Shown here piece by piece: positions 20,201 to 32,004 of a stretch of 64,000 nucleotides of DNA. Positions within the stretch are counted from its first letter, which is position 1; each line of letters starts with the position of its first letter. This DNA is from Panicum virgatum. Lineage: Eukaryota; Streptophyta; Magnoliopsida; Poales; Poaceae. The DNA is taken from the NCBI RefSeq assembly GCF_016808335.1, contig NC_053142.1:43319674-43383673 (forward strand), given 5' to 3'. Below the pieces are notes generated by a model, which saw nothing but the letters and a program-made list of their open reading frames with translations, was not told the DNA's origin and did no database searches. Both the position numbers and the translations under genes were made by a program.

Positions 20201-23200
20201 AGAGGGAACGGGCTAGCGCGGGCATGAGGAGCGGGCCGTGTGGGCGTGAAAGCGGCGTGCGGGGCAGGCCGTGTGCTGAGGGAGTGGTGGAGCAGGCCCG
20301 TGCGGCTTGCTGGGCTGGCAGCGGGGAGAAGAAACGGGCCGGGTGGTGAGGGGAGCGTGCCCACTCGGGAGATGGGGCGCCGACGCGTGGGCCGGGGTGC
20401 CACTGGAGTGTGGGGCCGCTGGGTCTGTTGGAGGGCGCTAGCGCGAGCGCGTGACGAGGAGAGGGTGAGGCGGACCGTGCGCGAGGCTAGGCTGAGCGAG
20501 CGGACTGAGAGCGGGAAAGGGAGGGAGTGGGAGCGGGCTGGGCCAAGGCGGGGTGAGGGAAGAAGTGGGCCGGGTTGCTAGAGGGTTTGGGCTACTGGGT
20601 TGGGCTGGGGTTTCTCCTTTCTCTATTTCTTGTTTTCACTCTTCTTTTTCTTTTCTCTCTTTCTATTTCCAACTTAAACTCAAGCCAAATGAATTCAAAT
20701 TTGAATTTGAATTCACTCTAGCACTCAAACAAATAAAGAAATGCTCCAGCATGATGCAACAATGAAATTTAACCTAAGATAAAATTTTAATTATTTAAGG
20801 AACAAAAATTGGATTAAATGCAAGACTAGCACAAAAATCCCTAGAAAAATTAAATAAACCAATTAAATTTATTATTAAACATTGAAATTTAATTTAGGGT
20901 GTTACATCAACTGCTTGGGCCTGCACCTGTGTAATAACTGAGACATCCCCAGTTGTGCCTTCCTTGTCCGATCTTGTCCAATTCGTCAAATCCTGCTGTC
21001 CACCGAGTAAATTAATGCCTTCGATACCCACATCAATTGACTCCTCAAGTTCTAATTCAGGCATGCCAAACAAGTCCCTTGGTTTCAACGCAATAACACT
21101 GCTCCAACCAGGTTTGTTTACCAGATTCACATAAAACACCAGTTCTGCCTGTGCCGCCAGAATATTGGGTTCATTCTTATACCTGTATCGAGTAGTATCG
21201 ATATCAATAACCCCAAATTGATCCTTATTGTATCCTCTGCCTCTGTTGGTAGTGGCAGCAGGTGCATCAAACCAGTCACACTGGAACAAAATAACTTCTT
21301 TTTGTCCAGGAAATTCTAGTGAGATCATTCTTTTAATCACCCCATACCAGTTCATGTTGCCACTAGTACCGTCTTCCTTGACAAGCACACCACTGTTTTG
21401 TGTTACGAGGCTTTTCTCATTGTCAGCGGTTCGAAACAGCCAATTATTGATATGACATCTATGCAATGTACGAGCTCGACTGTCCGGTCCTTGAGCAAGT
21501 GCAAACATCTCTGAACTTACTTCCCCTTTCGCATATAGATCTCTGATCTTGCCTTCGGACCATCTTACAAATTGATCCTCGTGCCGCTTATTAAGATTTC
21601 GTGATCCATATTTCTTCAGTTCTTCCAAATGCGTACTGCATAGAAATGAATATTACTATTAGTTTAAAATATAAAATTTAAAAGTAATGATGTTGATTAA
21701 CGTATCTTACTCGATCCATGGTCTAGCTTCATCACAATTTGAAATTATGTAGTGCCTCATCTTCAGCATCTCATTTGCTTCGATGATCTTGATAGTCTGT
21801 CCTCTCCTCTTGTAATCCATTTCAGCAAATATGCTCAGACCAGATGGTGGTTCATTCACGGCAATTCTTTCATGTCGATCAACACGATTCAGTTTGGTGC
21901 CCATGTGCAAGAATTTTGAGCAGAATGTAAGGCACTCCTCGAGTATGTATCCCTCGGCTATTGAACCTTTAGGGTACGCCTTGTTCCTCACATATCCTTT
22001 CGCAGTACGTAGGTACTGCTCCCCTGGATACATCCATCTGTAACACACGGGCCCACCAAGTTTAGCTTCTTCAGCTAGATGAACAGGCAAATGCATCATG
22101 ATATCAAAAAATGAAGGTGGGAATAGCATCTCAAGTCAACAAACAGCCTCCCTAATTGAACTGCTAAGTCTGTTCAAGTCTGCTTCCACCAGCTCCTTGG
22201 AACATAGTGCATCGAAGAAATTACTAAGCTGAATCAATGCGATGACAACAGCTTCTGGCAAAATCCTACACACCACTAAGGGTAACAGTTTCTGTAGAAT
22301 TAGATGGTAATCATAAGTTTTCAAGCCAGACACCTTACATGACTTTACGTCAACACATCTTCTTATATTGGAGGAAACCCCATCAGGCATCTTCACTCCA
22401 TATAGAAATGCGCACAAACTTTCCTTGTCCTCCTTATCTAACTTGTACAAGGATGGTGGCAAGGTATACTCATCATTATTAATCACAGGATGCTGATCTG
22501 GTCGTATCCTTAGATGCTCCATGTCAAGCCGGGCCTTCTCCCTGTCCTTACATTTACCTTCCAATTCAAGCAGAGTGCCTAATATGCTCTCGTATATATT
22601 TTTCTCAATGTGCATGACATCCAAATTATGCCTGATGAGCAAAGAAGACCAGTAAGGGAGCTCAAAAAAATTACTCTTCTTCCTCCAGTTGTGCCATCTT
22701 TTGTCTTCGTCGCTCTTCCTTTTTTTTGATGATGTCGTCTTTCCAAATTTCACTTGTTCAAAACTTTCAAACTGCTCAAGTACCTGTGCACCAGTCAGTG
22801 GTACTGGTGCCTTCCTGGTTTTGACCTTGTTGTTGAAGCTGACCTTGTTATTGCGCCATGGATGGTCCGGGGGCAAGAAACGTCGATGTCCCATGTAGCA
22901 GTGCTTCCTCCCATGTTTCAACCACAAATACTCAGTATCTTTGTGGCAGTATGGACATGCAAACTTTCCTTTCGTACTCCAACCAGAAAGTATAGCATAA
23001 GCTGGGAAGTCATTAATTGTCCAAAAAAGAAGAGCATGCAATTTAAAATTCTTCCTAGTCCCTACATCCCATGTTGTAACACCCTTTTCCCAAAGCTCCT
23101 TGAGCTCCAATATAAGGGGCCTCAAATATACATCAATATCCATTCCAGGAGATTTTGGACCAGGTATCAGCATTGACAACAACTAGTTAGATTGTTTCTG

Positions 23201-24367
23201 ACACAACCAAGGAGGCAAATTGTAAGGTATTAGGATAACAGGCCATATGGAGTATGTAACATTTTGCATCCCAAAGGGATTGAAGCCATCAGAAGCAAGA
23301 CCCAGCCTAATATTACGACCTTCCTCTGCAAACCAGCTATATTCTTTATCCATGTGCTTCCATGCCAATGAGTCAGCAGGGTAACGCATTTTTCCATCAT
23401 TGACTAATTCTTTCTTGTGCCACTGCAATTCCTCTGATGTGCGCTTCGACATATACATTCTCTGCAGCCGAGGAATAAGAGGAAAGTAGCGTAGGATCTT
23501 AACTGGTAACTGCTTCTTAACAGTAGTAGCACCACCTGCACTGTCATTATCACAGGTTTTCTCTACAACTCTCCACCTTGACTCCTTATAAATGGGACAT
23601 ATCTCCAGACTTGCGTATTCCTCAAAAAATAACACACAATCATTCTTACATGCGTGTATCTTAACATAGGCCAAGCCTAGGTCTCGAACCACCCTTTGCA
23701 CTTTATCCAAGGAGTCAGGAAGACAATGGCCTTCAGGGAGAATCTTTGAAAACAGATTAGGTATGGCCTCCAATGCTGCGTTACTAATTCCATATAGGCA
23801 CTTTATCTGAAAAAGTTCCACGATAAAAGAAACCTTAGTTGCATTTTTACATCCTGGATACAATTCCTTCTTTGCTTGCTCTAATAGTTTCAAAAATATC
23901 TCTGCATTCTTATTTGGCTCCTCAGCATCTATGATTTGTCCATGTATAGAGTCACTGATAATGTTTCTAATTAGAGTATTAGTGGCAGCACAGTCATCAT
24001 ATGCGTCTTCTTCGTCGTCTTCTCCAAAATAAGGTGCTGTATCAGCTGTAGGTTGTGCATCTTCAGGTTCAGCATTATTGAGATCGGGACTGACATCATG
24101 ATTCACACGACCCTCAGCTGATGAACTAGTTTGGCCTTCGATTTCATTATTGATGAAACAATCAGCAAACCCTCTATTCACTAAATGAAGTTGAATCTCA
24201 AACAAGTTATGCCTGATCATGCATTGACATGAAGTACATGGGCACGCGATAGATGCAAGACCTCGCGATGATGTGCCAAAGGTTTGAATAAAAGATCGGA
24301 AATTCCTCTTCCACACCTCTGAATGTTGAGGCAAGCACATCCAACTCCTATCTTCGTGTGATGCCAT
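17217..24367 (-). pseudogene. CACTA transposase (TNP2 family), interrupted
   Basis: The reading starts with MASHEDRSWM at 24367 (transposase-associated N-terminal domain). It continues through the TNP2 core (IRLGLASDGFNPFG, NLPPWLC, LIPGPKSPGMDIDVYLRPLI, HNLDVMHIEKN), a DUF4218-like part (FFDIMMHLPVHLAEEAKLGG, YVRNKAYPKGSIAEGY) and a DUF4216-like part (MNWYGVIKRMISLEFPGQKE, ILFQCDWFDAP). A 75-bp intron spans 21710-21636 and its junction keeps the frame. Two in-frame nonsense codons break it: TAG just before 23182 and TGA at 22136-22138. The last exon is split by a 3.57-kb LTR (17340-20906). The C-terminal tail resumes at 17339 (VDEPDDAVFDVDDEDD) and ends at TGA 17217-17219. The protein is therefore non-functional here. 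Confidence 0.9.
17340..20906 (-). mobile_element. Solo LTR of a Ty3/gypsy-type retrotransposon (3567 bp)
   Basis: Ends are tgtaacacccgg and agggtgttaca on the plus strand, giving TG...CA termini. The 5-bp duplication tcaac flanks both sides (17335-17339 and 20907-20911). The 20600-20906 end is clearly related to 26040-26315, the LTR of the gypsy fragment nearby, so orientation is minus. The centre (19250-20600) is very GC-rich and gives long chance reading frames. A TATA-like CTTTAAATAGC lies at about 19730 on the minus strand. No internal region is present, so this is a product of LTR-LTR recombination. Confidence 0.85.
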
Positions 24368-24589
24368 TAATCTGCATGCATGTTTGAAACGACCTAGAGA
24401 TCATGATCTAGCAATATGCATATATATGCAGGGGAGATATATACGAGATCAAGACAACCGTACCGGTGGCACCGCATATGTTGATTGATGTCGTGGGTAT
24501 ACACCTTCCGATCTAGATGGAGATCTAGATGTCGTGGAGGACATGCGCTGCCCCCCGATGAGTCTATGCAATTATATATGACATCTATA

Positions 24590-25202
24590 TGCAATTGTAT
24601 CAGACTTGGAATTCAATCGGGTCTCGATCAAGGATGAGTCCCGATCTGATCGTTGCTCTCCTATAGGAACAAAAAGCGTGGCGATAGACAAATTTAAGTG
24701 CAACCAAGGAAGACCTCGTTGCAATAAGTCTGATACAATTGCAACGACTACGACAGCTAGTGCAACCACAAAATTTCGTGGCAATACGTACATGATATTG
24801 CATCTTGAGGCAAGAAAGGAAGCAATAGCCCCCCATGTATTGCAACAACGCACCAAGAAATTTGCAACCCAAATCAGATATTGCTATATTGCCGTTCAAA
24901 AGTAACCAATGCTAGTATGGTTGCCATAGCACCTTTCTATTGCAACACACGACATGCTAATGCAACTCAGAAAAGATGTAGCAGAATTTCCAACCAATTG
25001 CAACACAAAACCTAAAAATGGCTGCATTAGCGTCACCCTGTTGCAACACAAAAAATAAATATCGCAACACAATTTATGTGTAGTAATAGGCACGCATATT
25101 ACAACCGAATCACTGTTTCGGTGCCATAGAACCCCCCTATTGCACCCAAATTAGTGGTGATTCCTAAATGTTTCGTGGCTATAGGGGGAAAACCACGTAG
25201 TG
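24590..25202 (-). repeat. CACTA subterminal repeats and terminus
   Basis: More than a dozen copies of ttgcaac(a) or gtgcaacc-like words are spread over 24690-25060, on both sides of short spacers. The segment ends in the GTAGTG terminus. Such clustered subterminal words are the usual transposase-binding region of CACTA elements. Confidence 0.7.
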
Positions 25203-25291
25203 TGAGGAAGCAGATCGCAGCTCCGAGCTCCTCCTTGTCCCGCCGATCAGCACCACAGCAATGCAGCGTCGCCTCCTCGAAGTCCACACGT
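25203..25291 (-). repeat. Fragment of a copia LTR (3' LTR side)
   Basis: It matches 30810-30900 inside the intact copia LTR (shared words: gaggaagcagatcgca, ccgatcagcaccacagcaa, cctcctcgaagtccacacgt). It is cut on the left by the CACTA terminus and on the right by gypsy-type LTR sequence. Confidence 0.65.
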
Positions 25292-26315
25292 ACGGGGTGG
25301 GAACGCCGATCACCGGCGGCGAATTTCCCGAATTCGGTCTCACCTGCGGCAGCGAATCCGAGATCAATTCTGGCGCATGTGGGGCTGGGGTCGGTGAAGG
25401 CATCCTTGGGGAGGTTCCTGTTGCACAGGTGAAGCTCCTGCAAGGTTGGCCAGGGTTGCGGCGTAGCGGAGCAACGAGTCCACGGCGGCGCAGGGGCGGA
25501 GCAGAGGCGGAGCAGCATAGGTGTGCGAGCTAGGGTTAGGGCGGCGGCTGTGGTGAAGGTGAGACGCGGGGAGGGTCATGGGGTGTTTAAAGGAGGTGAC
25601 CGAGGATCTCGGCGTGCGGGAGCGGCGTGATCCCGGCGAGATTAGCGGGCGGGTCGTTGCTGCACGGCCGGGACCGGTGGGTCAGCGAGCGTGGCGGCTA
25701 ACAAACGCGCGCACGGCTGACGCGTGGGCCGGGGCTGTCAGCGAGAGGGCGGTGAACGCGGCTGCTGGATGGTGGGCGCCGACAGGTGGGGCCCCAAGCG
25801 GTCGGTCAGGGGAGAGAGCACGCGGGCAACCAGCTGGCTGAGGGCGCGGGGAGACTGACAAGCGGGGTCTGGGATGTCAGCGGCGGGGCGAGCGCGTTGC
25901 GCGGGCAGAGCGGTGCTGGCGCGTGGCGGGAGCTGGGCTTGGGCTGGTCATGGGGTGTGTGGGGCTGGGCCGCGGGAAAAGAAGAAAAAGAAAACGGGCC
26001 GCAGGGAAAGGAACGGGCCGGCTGGGTTGGGTCTCCGTTTTACTGTTCTTCCTATTTCTCTTCCCTTTTCTTTTTCAAACTCAACTCAAACTAATTTGAA
26101 TTCAAACCAAAATTTGAATTCAAACCCTATGCACTCAACCAAATAAAACTTATGCACCAGCATGAATGCACAAACATGTTTAACCTAAATAAATTTTAAT
26201 TACTTGTGAAAGAAAATTAAATTAAATGCAAGGCTAAGCATATGAAACCTTAGAAAATTAAACAAAGCCAATTAAATTTATTATTAAATACTAAAATTTA
26301 AATTAGGGTGTTACA
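25292..26315 (-). repeat. Truncated gypsy LTR, 5' part in minus orientation
   Basis: The edge agggtgttaca at 26315 and the adjoining 300 bp match the solo LTR end at 20906. The other end is lost at the junction with the copia LTR near 25291; the exact breakpoint is uncertain by tens of bases. It contains ctatttaaa/gtgtttaaagg promoter-like sequence near 25590. Confidence 0.65.
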
Positions 26316-26331
26316 AATCCTACCCCCTTAT
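26316..26331 (-). other. Polypurine tract of the gypsy element
   Basis: The minus strand reads ATAAGGGGGTAGGATT directly before TGTAACACCC. This is the expected plus-strand priming site beside a 3' LTR. Confidence 0.7.
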
Positions 26332-26392
26332 AGGAATCTCGTCTCGAGATTCTGGGCTGGCTAGCAAAGAGAAACAAGGATGGGATTAAGCT

Positions 26393-27575
26393 CTACGCAC
26401 ACCCGAGTCGGGTTCTCATACCCACATGCCTTGAGTTGGAAGTATGTCGAATCTCATGTTCAATTTGCTCTCCTGACAAGGTCTGGACCTTTACCACTCT
26501 TTCGATAGGCTGCATCACCAGTTTGTATTGAATTGACCAATTTTGACCAAGAATAATGTCGATTCCTGCTGACTCCATCACAATAAGGCTCTCAGGGAAG
26601 GTTGCCTCACCTATCCTCATGCCGACTCGAGGACATATGTAACTGGAGATCTGTTCTTTCCCTGATGATTTGATGACCATTTTCTTCCTCATGGGGAGCT
26701 TCAATATCCCATGCTTAGCAGCAAACTGCATGCTGATGAATGAATGTGTAGCACGAGGATCTATCAACACAGAGGCTGGAAATGAGTTGGCTAGAAGCAT
26801 ACCAAGAATGACTGGACTATCATCCCGAATGGTTTCTGCTGACACATGGTTAACTCTACCCTGGAGGTACTCTTTTGGTCCCTTCTTGGTTCGCTCACGC
26901 TTTGTACGATCATTGCACACTGGTATCACCTACTGCTGATCCTGATCATTCTGGGCACTCTGCTTGGAGCAGTTCCCGGAAACAAGGTGGGTCTCGTCAC
27001 CACTGGTACGCGGGACTGGTGAAAGGTCCTGGACTGGTGCTACCGGTGACATGCGCTTCTGTGGACAACTTTTGGCATAATGACCTTTTCGCCCGCATTG
27101 GAAGCACATGCGGCGGTGGTGAATGGCGCTACTTGGTTGACCTCCCTGTGAACTTAACATCCCATCTTGCATTATTTCTGCTGCTTGCTTTTTGGACTCC
27201 TTGCGACCGCGTGGCTGAATCACCTTCATAGTGATAGTCAACCCATCAACATAATCATAGAGGGCTTGGTTCTTGACCTGTGTATCTGTAGAGCACTCAG
27301 GATCCTTTCTCTTCTGGATGGTCTGTAGCTCATCGACCGATGGAAAGTCAAGGAAAAGGGAATTCTCTGCTAGCTGCTCTTGATGAGACATCTCTCCCTT
27401 TGTACTGGAGAACAACCTCTGGTTCCTCCTAGTTGTGGCTTCATCTTCAGTCGCACGAACTTGACGACAAGGAACGCCATAGAATTGGCAACACGGGCAA
27501 CCTTTCTCACCATTCTTCGGGTGGTATGTTGTTTGCGAAGACTGATCTTGTACCATTATCGGCAAGCATTCTAGG
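26393..27575 (-). pseudogene. Gypsy gag-protease fragment
   Basis: The frame entering at about 27575 encodes the end of gag with a CCHC zinc knuckle (CFQCGRKGHYAKSC) and is closed by a TAG at 26930. The same frame continues into an aspartic protease (SVLIDPRATHSFIS, then DIILGQNWS). The active-site motif reads DPRA where D-S/T-G-A is usual, so the Gly is lost. Reverse transcriptase, RNase H and integrase are absent: the protease is followed after about 60 bp by the polypurine tract and LTR. The element was therefore either a gag-protease-only form or has suffered an internal deletion. Confidence 0.8.
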
Positions 27576-29399
27576 CGGAGTCAATTGTGGAATAATTCCA
27601 CATTGTTTCAGATGATCACCGAATTCGTGGCTCAAATATTCACCCCCTCAATCAGATCGCAGAAATTTAATTGTCTTGCCCAATTGATTTTGTACTTCAT
27701 TCTGAAATTCTTTGAACTTTTCAAATGATTCAGACTTGTGCCTCATTAAGTAGATATATCCATATCTACTAAAGTCATCAGTAAAAGTGATGAAGTACTA
27801 AAAACCACCTCTGGCCATTGAGCTTATTGGTCCACATACATCGGTATGTACAAGTCCCAACAAGTCACTTGCCCTCTCACTTTGACCAGTAAAGGGCGCT
27901 TTAGTCATCTTCCCAAGTAAACAAGACTCGCACGTGTCAAATGATTCAAAATCAAATGAGCTCAATAAACCATCTTTATGGAGTATTTCTATGTGTTTCT
28001 CATTTATATGACCTAAGAGACAATGCCAAATAAAAGTGGGATTCAAATCATTCGATCGAAGCCATTTTGCATTAATGTTATAAATAGGTTTATCCTCAAG
28101 ATCAAGAACATACAATCCATTCATCAATGGACAATGAGCATAAAGAATACCATTAAAGTAAATGGAACAACGCTTGTTCTTTATTACAATCTCATAACCA
28201 TCAACTTCCTCCAAACATGAAGATGAGATAATGTTCTTACTCAAAGTAGGAATGCAATAACAATTATTTAATTCCAAAACTAAGCCTGAGGGTAACAACA
28301 AGTGATAAGTGCCGACCGCCATGACTGCAACCTTTGCTCCATTGCCGACACGAACATCCAACTCGCCTCTTGCAAATCTTCTAGTCCTTTGAAGGCCATG
28401 CAACGATTTGCAAGTGTGAATCATCGACCTAGTATCAAATACCCTTGATTCACTAGAAGACATAGCAATATTAATTTCTGTAATGTTTATAACATTCATA
28501 CCTGAGGCGGAAGTCTCACTTCCCTTCTTCTTTTTCAGATCCTCCAAATATTTCTTGCAGTTCCTTGACCAGTGCCCCTTGCCCTTGCAGTGGAAGCATT
28601 CATCATTGGGAGAAGGGCCAGATTTGGCCTTAGCCTTAGAGCCCTGGGGATCTTTGGAAACCTTTTCCTTGCCCTTGCCTTTTGGAGGCGTCCAACGCTT
28701 CCTCTTTTTGCTCTCCTTTTGTACCACCATCACATGATTGGTACTTTTCTTGATGCTTTCTTCTGCGGTTTTAAGCATGCCATGCAATTCAGACAACGAT
28801 TTATCCATACCATTCATTTGAAAATTCATAATGAAGGGCTCGTAGCTTGGCGGGAGCGACTGGAGAATGACGTCAACAGCAAGATCATCATGGAGCTCAG
28901 AGCCAAGTCTATCCAAAGTCTCAATGTAACCAATCATTTTGATCACATGAGGACTAACCGGGCTACCTTCTGCTAGCTTGCATGAGAACAAGGATTTTGA
29001 GATGTTGTACCTCTCAACCCTAGCTTGGTTCTAAAACATTCCACGCAATCCTCCAATCATATTGTAAGCATCCGTATGCTCATACTGCTTCTGCAGATCA
29101 TGTGACATGGTAGCAAGCATGAGACAGCTCACGTTGAATGCATCATCGCAGTGCTTCTCATAAGCAGTGCGATCGACATTAGTGGCATTATCAGGGAGAT
29201 CGTTGGGGTATGGCTGCTCAAGAACATACTCCTTTCTCTCTTGCCTGAGAACAATTCTCAGGTTGTGGTACCAATCAATAAAGTTGGTTCCATTCAACTT
29301 TTCTTTCTCAAGAACAGATCGCAAATTGAATGCAGAATTGTTACTGGCAGACATGATCAACAACATTAAAGTAAAACAAGGTTTCAACACTAAGTTCAT
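27576..29399 (-). pseudogene. Ty1/copia gag-pol fragment (gag to integrase)
   Basis: From 29354 the frame reads MSASNNSAFNLRSVLEKEKL, a common grass copia gag start. A TAG at about 29031 interrupts it; the frame resumes NQARVERYNISKSLF. Then come the zinc knuckle (CFHCKGKGHWSRNC), a protease region (VFDTRSMIHTC, with Arg in place of the DTG Gly), the GAG-pre-integrase motif (WHCLLGHINEKH and CESCLLGKMTKAPF), and the start of integrase (LVHTDVCGPISS). More nonsense codons follow, with integrase sequence still readable (FTDDFSRYGYIYLMRHKSES) to about 27576. There it breaks into gypsy sequence. RT and RNase H are missing. Confidence 0.85.
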
Positions 29400-30649
29400 A
29401 TAATTCTTCTATTAAAAATTAATAAAAGACTCCCACTACAACATCGCCTTCCCTCTAATGACATATAGGGGACCAAGATGCATATTCACTAAAATTCTTG
29501 TGAGCTTTGGCTTCACTGCTAGAAAACTAGTGACATAGGTAAACAACACTTGTTAATCATATCTCTATATGACTCTTGTTTGTTGGGTGGCATCCAATGC
29601 CCCGGCTCCAACTCCATATCCTAAAGCCCAAAACCATTTTGATAGCTTTGTTGAGAAAACCAATACTATGCTAGTGAGTGTCCGACACTCACCCTATTCA
29701 TGATGATGGTTGAAGGTACTCTACTTTGATAAACCTACCACACAACGATCAAAATTTTAATAGGTGCAACTATTGGTAAAAGGATATCAAAGTTCTCAAC
29801 TTTACTGAGAGAAGCTATTCTATCATGATAAAAACATATCGCTCATATGAAAAATATGAAAGAACAGTATGATAGGAAAATAAACATCACAGGCATATAA
29901 TCATATCATATTGTGAATAGAATGGCCTTTTGCATCACAATGGGCTCCACCTCCATGGATCCATGGTGACCTCTGTTATTATCCATCCTGTCTTGTGGTG
30001 ATCGTCATCGCCATTCATGCTTGAAGCCTCCAAGAATAAGTACTAAGCTATTACATCTAATAGCACTAGTAAAGTAAATTACATGAGAGAATCAAGCATC
30101 ACATGTCGACACGCAGGTCGTTATACAATAATGGGACAACCTCAACCCGGTTGTTTTAACTGTTGACACGCATGTCACACAACTTTTTACACACATATCA
30201 TCACATGATTTTGAGGCCATACCATTCGCATCATACCCTGCAAAAATGAGTTAAGCGTAGAACGGATTCTACCTAGGGGTATGAAGAGGCCGCTATCTAT
30301 AGATTCTCTATGAAAATCTCTTTGGATTGATCCAATCAAGCCGATTCAGGGTCATTCATAATGTCCCTAATTTTCACTAGATCAATCACATTGACCATTG
30401 CGACTGGTACATCGGAGAAGACCGCAACACATGACTCGGATCCATCAGTTCAATCTCTTCTCGTTTGCACAGTTAGCCCAGATGGTGATTCCAGCCGGTA
30501 TGGGCAAGTCGTGCACACAAGAGAAAGACCACGAACCAATCTGCAGTCACCGCGATGCTATCAACTCGTACCGATTCCACGCCATGCACCAAACACTAGA
30601 CAAAAGTATATCTCTATATGCGCATTCAGACCAAAAGCTAAACATGATC
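29400..30649 (-). other. Copia 5' leader region
   Basis: This is the untranslated stretch between the primer-binding site and gag of the minus-strand copia element. It has no coding frame of note and no embedded insertion that I can recognise. Confidence 0.5.
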
Positions 30650-30662
30650 GCTCTGGTACCAC
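30650..30662 (-). other. Copia primer-binding site
   Basis: The minus strand reads GTGGTACCAGAGC, close to the TGGTATCAGAGC complement of initiator tRNA-Met used by copia elements. It adjoins the LTR edge. Confidence 0.7.
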
Positions 30663-31118
30663 TGTAAGGAAATGGGGACACTACGCTAGCTACTGCGATC
30701 AACAAGGATCTCATGTAAGCAAGTGATCATGGATCGTTACCACTAGACGCGCAGGTGCAGCGGAAGATGCGTTGGAGTAGACTTGATCCAACGTAGATAC
30801 GCGTCGGTGATGAGGAAGCAGATCGCATCTCCGAGCTCCTGCTTGTCCTGCCGATCAGCACCACAGCAACACAGCGGCGCCTCCTCGAAGTCCACACGTA
30901 TGTGCTAGCACCGCGTGCTCGGCTAGGGTTTGGCGGGAAGGAGAGGCAACGACAGCTAGGGTTTCTGGCGCGAGAGAGAATATCCTCCTCCCACAGCCCC
31001 GCCCCTCATTATATAGACCCCACTAATGGGCTGTCATACCAGAGGCCCATTGGGGTTCTATTCCTTCTTGGATCATATCCGGCCCAAGCATGATTGCCTC
31101 TTAGGCATATTACCAACA
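30663..31118 (-). repeat. Copia 5' LTR (456 bp)
   Basis: On the minus strand it starts TGTTGGTAATATGCC and ends CCTTACA, a typical grass copia LTR. The bases after it (ctttt, 31119-31123) would be one target-site copy. The partner copy is lost with the far LTR. Confidence 0.8.
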
Positions 31119-31252
31119 CTTTTTGATTATGTCAACAAGGAAGCATAAGAGAGATTAGTTGTGATGAAGACCACTAAACTCTCTCTTAACATTAAATTGA
31201 CAAACATACTGACATGTTCCGCCGGAAATGATGTGTGTGAAGCGAACAAAAT

Positions 31253-32004
31253 TGTAATGACCCGGCCCGGGATAATGGCTAAGATCTACTCTACACTTTG
31301 AGTAAACCACACCTGCTAAATAACTCTCTTGCGCTTTCGTCCTCGCTTCGCGCAAAAGGTTCGAACCGGAGTTACAAGCTTCCCAGGAACCGGCTATTTA
31401 AGCTGGTTCGGCTCCCTCTCTGTTTTCAGTTCGGGACTAAGGAGCTGAGCCCCGCAGCGCTACAGTAGCCATGTGCTACAGTAACCCACGCGGCCCAATC
31501 GGCCCGTGGGCCATGACAATCTCCCCCTGTTAGGATTCGACGTCCTCGTCGAACCAGCTTACCCATACGGGACAAAGGAGCAGGATCTCCTCTCTTGATC
31601 ACGCGCCATACGCCTAGTGCTAACGATTCCATGTGCCACGTCCGTGAGTTCACTGCCAGCAGCCCATGTGTGTCTGTCCACATGCTGGTGGCATCTGTGT
31701 TCCCACGCGCACAACGTGCTCATGTACGTGCACTTCTGCCCGTACGTGGCGTGAAACCGCAAGAGTATGGCTATGATACCCCTGTAACGACCCGGCCCGG
31801 GATAACGGCTAAGATCTACTCTATACTTTGAGTAAACCACACCTGCTAAATAACTTTTTTGCGCTTTCGTCCTCGCTTCGCGCAAAAGGGTCGAACCGGA
31901 GTTACTAGCTTCCCAGAGACCGGCTATTTAAGCTGGTTCGGCTACCTCTCTGTTTTCAGTTCGGGACTAAGGAGCTGAGACCCGCGGCGCTACAGTAGCC
32001 ATGC
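31253..32004 (-). mobile_element. TRIM-like miniature copia-type LTR element
   Basis: Two direct repeats begin tgtaa(t/c)gacccggcccggg, at 31253 and 31783. The left one runs to 31518 (ending ccatgaca, so TG...CA) and is followed by atctccccctgttagg, a polypurine tract in minus orientation. The right one is preceded by ggctatgatacccc, which on the minus strand resembles a tRNA-Met primer-binding site. The internal region is only about 264 bp and encodes nothing. The right LTR is cut after about 220 bp (near 32002), so its outer target site is gone. Confidence 0.7.

Larger units (their letters stand above)
17217..25202 (-). mobile_element. CACTA (En/Spm-type) transposon, right terminus present, left terminus not found
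   Basis: The minus-strand TNP2-type transposase gene is followed on its 5' side by 24600-25202, which is full of ttgcaaca-type subterminal words and ends in GTAGTG (25197-25202). Read on the minus strand, the terminus is CACTACGTGGTTTTCCCCC. The flank after it (tgaggaag) matches a copia LTR. The copy of that LTR at 30663-31118 reads ggtgatgaggaag at the same place, which fits a 3-bp (tga) target duplication. The opposite CACTA end was not seen between 10 and 17 kb, so it may be deleted. A solo LTR sits inside. Confidence 0.75.

Noticed and set aside
19480..20580. Many overlapping frames on both strands
   Set aside because: This is a very GC-rich part of the solo LTR. No frame has a conserved motif, and stop codons are rare for compositional reasons.
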